A DNA stretch of 64,000 nucleotides from Aeoliella sp052161615. Its GTDB lineage: Bacteria; Planctomycetota; Planctomycetia; Pirellulales; Lacipirellulaceae. Location of the stretch: assembly GCF_052161615.1 (NCBI RefSeq), contig NZ_CP197417.1, positions 5,704,001-5,768,000 on the forward strand, written 5' to 3'. Shown here in pieces: positions 62,199-64,000 of this stretch. The notes under the pieces were generated by a model. The model was not told the DNA's origin, ran no database searches, and saw nothing but the letters and a program-made list of their open reading frames with translations. Numbering within the stretch: position 1 is the first letter of the stretch; each line of letters starts with the position of its first letter. The translations under genes were made by a program, and so were the position numbers.

Positions 62199-64000
62199 AT
62201 GAATGTTGCTTGCTTGTGCTGTCCGTATCTACGGTTGTTGTGGCTGGTCTTGCTTCTCGCTTCGCCACATGTCTTTGCCCAGTCGAACCAGTGGGTCCGC
62301 CCCGGTGGAGCGGGCAGTCTAGTGTATACGCTTGACGCTCGCGGCGACCGGATCATGGATTTCTCGGGCGTGGGGTACAAAGGAGGCGCAGTTCCGTTAC
62401 CCAATTACCAGCAGGTGGTGAGCAGCAATCGAATCGTGCAGGTTTCGCCCTTGGCGGGCGACAATTTGGCGTCGATTCAGGCGGCCATTACCACCGTGCA
62501 AAGTATGCCTTTGAACGAGCATGGCTACCGGGGTGTGGTGCAACTCTCAGCCGGGCAGTTCGATATCAGTGATTCCCTCAAGATTACACAGAGCGGCGTC
62601 ATTCTGCGGGGGGCTGGCGATGGGGCCACGGGAGGTACGAGACTTAGTTACACAGGTACCGACCAAATCGCGATGCTGGACATTGGCACCAGGAACAGCC
62701 TAACGTTGGATGCGTCCAAGAGAAGCACGATCGTGGACAAGGTGGTCCCCGCGGGCTCCAAAAGTTTCACGCTTGCATCAACAACCGGCTGGAGCGCTGG
62801 CGACAAGGTGGTTATCCATCGACCTGCCACCCAGGAATGGATTGACTTCATGGGCATGGACGATCTCGGCACCAAGTCAGACGTCCTGCCGTGGACTCCC
62901 GACGAGGGCCGATATCATCAGTACTACGAGCGTACGATCGTGGCAATCGACGAATCGCAGAATCGCGTGTTCCTCGACGCCCCCCTGGCCCACAGCCTGG
63001 AGCAGCGTTTCGGGGGTGGAACTATGTCGAGTTACACGCACAATCGAATTAGCAACATCGGCATCGAGTCGATTCGAGGCGACGGGCAGAAGGTGGTTGT
63101 CAGTGCGACCAACGAAGATCATGCCAACGACTTCGTTCGCATGAACTCGGTCGAAAACGCCTGGGTGTATGATATCACCGGCGAACACCTGATTAATGGA
63201 ACGGTCGCTCTCACAACCAGTTCCAAGTCAATTACCGTACGCGATGCCGTCAGTGTGGACCCCATCTCGGAGCTCACCGGTGGCCGGCGGTATCCCTTTG
63301 GCAACCAGGGACAGATGAACCTGATGGAAGATGTTCGGTCGGACCGTGGCCGCCACGACTTTGTGAACAACAGCCCGAGTCGTGGACCCAACGTGTTTCT
63401 CGACGCCGTGGCTACGAATAGCTACTCCGACAGCGGACCTCATCAGCGCTATTCGACGGGGACACTCTACGACAATGTCACGACGAACAATGGGCTCAAT
63501 GTGCAGAATCGTTATGACTCAGGCACAGGCCACGGCTGGGCCGGCGCGAACATGGTTATTTGGAACAGCGAGGCGGGCAATCTGGCGGTGCAAAATCCTC
63601 CTGGATCGCAGAACTGGTTAGTGGGATCCGAGGGCACTGTCCGTACCTCTTCGTCACTACCCGGAATGTCGCCTTATCCTCAGGGCTATATCAGCGCCCA
63701 CGGATCACCACAAACGTTGTACGGCGAAACGAGCCTTTATCGAGCGCAGATGGCCGTCCGACAGGCCAGCGGGAATTCAACTTCCAGAGAGTACTGGGTA
63801 GGAGATTTCGACCAGTTCGAGAACGACGGGGTAATCGATCAGCCTTATGTCAATCCTTCATGGGTGTCCGCATTGCAGACGCAGTACCCTTCAACCCCGT
63901 TGGGTTCGATGGACACCAACTATGGTTCCTCGCGGATTATCCCCTTTACCTTCGACTTCGATGTTCCCTACGGCACGGCAACTTCCGCGGTGCTTACGCT
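62199..64000 (+). CDS. Secreted right-handed beta-helix (pectate-lyase-like) protein, partial
   Basis: The frame is open from the ATG at 62199 to the right edge (600 complete codons, no stop). A signal peptide (LRLLWLVLLLASPHVFAQ) is followed by segments typical of parallel beta-helix proteins: LASIQAAITTVQSMPLNEHG, GVVQLSAGQFDISDSLKITQ and SGVILRGAGDGATGGTRLSY. Later parts repeat short turns (IGIESIRGDGQKVVVSATNE). Such proteins cleave or bind polysaccharides outside the cell. No catalytic residue can be assigned by eye, and the C-terminal sorting signal lies outside the window. Confidence 0.75.
   Translation, partial: MNVACLCCPYLRLLWLVLLLASPHVFAQSNQWVRPGGAGSLVYTLDARGDRIMDFSGVGYKGGAVPLPNYQQVVSSNRIVQVSPLAGDNLASIQAAITTVQSMPLNEHGYRGVVQLSAGQFDISDSLKITQSGVILRGAGDGATGGTRLSYTGTDQIAMLDIGTRNSLTLDASKRSTIVDKVVPAGSKSFTLASTTGWSAGDKVVIHRPATQEWIDFMGMDDLGTKSDVLPWTPDEGRYHQYYERTIVAIDESQNRVFLDAPLAHSLEQRFGGGTMSSYTHNRISNIGIESIRGDGQKVVVSATNEDHANDFVRMNSVENAWVYDITGEHLINGTVALTTSSKSITVRDAVSVDPISELTGGRRYPFGNQGQMNLMEDVRSDRGRHDFVNNSPSRGPNVFLDAVATNSYSDSGPHQRYSTGTLYDNVTTNNGLNVQNRYDSGTGHGWAGANMVIWNSEAGNLAVQNPPGSQNWLVGSEGTVRTSSSLPGMSPYPQGYISAHGSPQTLYGETSLYRAQMAVRQASGNSTSREYWVGDFDQFENDGVIDQPYVNPSWVSALQTQYPSTPLGSMDTNYGSSRIIPFTFDFDVPYGTATSAVLT

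Noticed and set aside
1..64000. CRISPR arrays, insertion sequences or intact integrases
   Set aside because: No regularly spaced direct repeats and no transposase or recombinase catalytic motifs were seen in any frame.

Overview
The window looks like a chromosomal segment from a planctomycete, most likely of the Pirellulales type. The evidence is PEP-CTERM tails, a DUF1559 prepilin-like protein, planctomycete-style dockerin repeats (DGxVNLADYTVWRDNLG), a LEDRRVL-type N-terminal signal, and a sigma/FecR pair. This assignment rests on protein families, not on any marker gene. There is no complete rRNA or tRNA gene, no CRISPR array and no intact insertion sequence.

Layout. (1) 1-6.5 kb: two homologous secreted proteins on the minus strand and a very large secreted sorbosone-dehydrogenase-like, carbohydrate-binding, dockerin protein. 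(2) 6.6-12.1 kb: a type I secretion operon (ABC protein, HlyD adaptor, TolC channel) whose ATPase lacks most catalytic motifs. (3) 12.2-18.4 kb: an NhaR-like LysR regulator, MpsC, and the DabB/DabA inorganic-carbon uptake pair, with a structured leader carrying two tandem intrinsic terminators between mpsC and dabB. (4) 18.6-22.6 kb: a Mug DNA glycosylase and a 1004-residue repeat-rich PEP-CTERM protein.

(5) 22.6-41.7 kb: an accessory island. Both ends carry the same kind of scar: a degraded tRNA 3' end followed by a short ORF ending in a WP(x)L...R(x)AL tail. The island is almost all minus strand. It holds a molybdopterin oxidoreductase with cytochrome b, FeS, Rieske and TDT-transporter partners, a P450, a cupin, a RIC Fe-S repair protein, a quinol nitric-oxide reductase, a nitronate monooxygenase, a set of small oxidoreductase/hydrolase genes and a divergent sigma-54 activator. 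The theme is nitrogen-oxide chemistry and nitrosative stress.

(6) 41.8-51.4 kb: what I read as a self-contained sigma-54 stress or dormancy regulon. It encodes an HPF-like ribosome factor, three Gre/Rnk-fold proteins, an NhaA antiporter, a tandem universal stress protein, small membrane proteins, a BON-like protein, and a soluble PAS histidine kinase with an NtrC-type activator. Five sites match the sigma-54 -24/-12 consensus with exact GG-N10-GC spacing. GTTGAC repeats sit at enhancer distance in front of three of them. This is the strongest candidate for an undescribed system.

(7) 52-64 kb: a secreted alpha/beta hydrolase, an ECF-like sigma factor with a FecR-like partner, then paralogous PEP-CTERM proteins (two apparently fused into one reading frame), a DUF1559 pseudopilin, a small lipoprotein and the start of a secreted beta-helix protein that runs off the right edge.

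All calls come from reading the sequence by eye. No database search or structure prediction was run.
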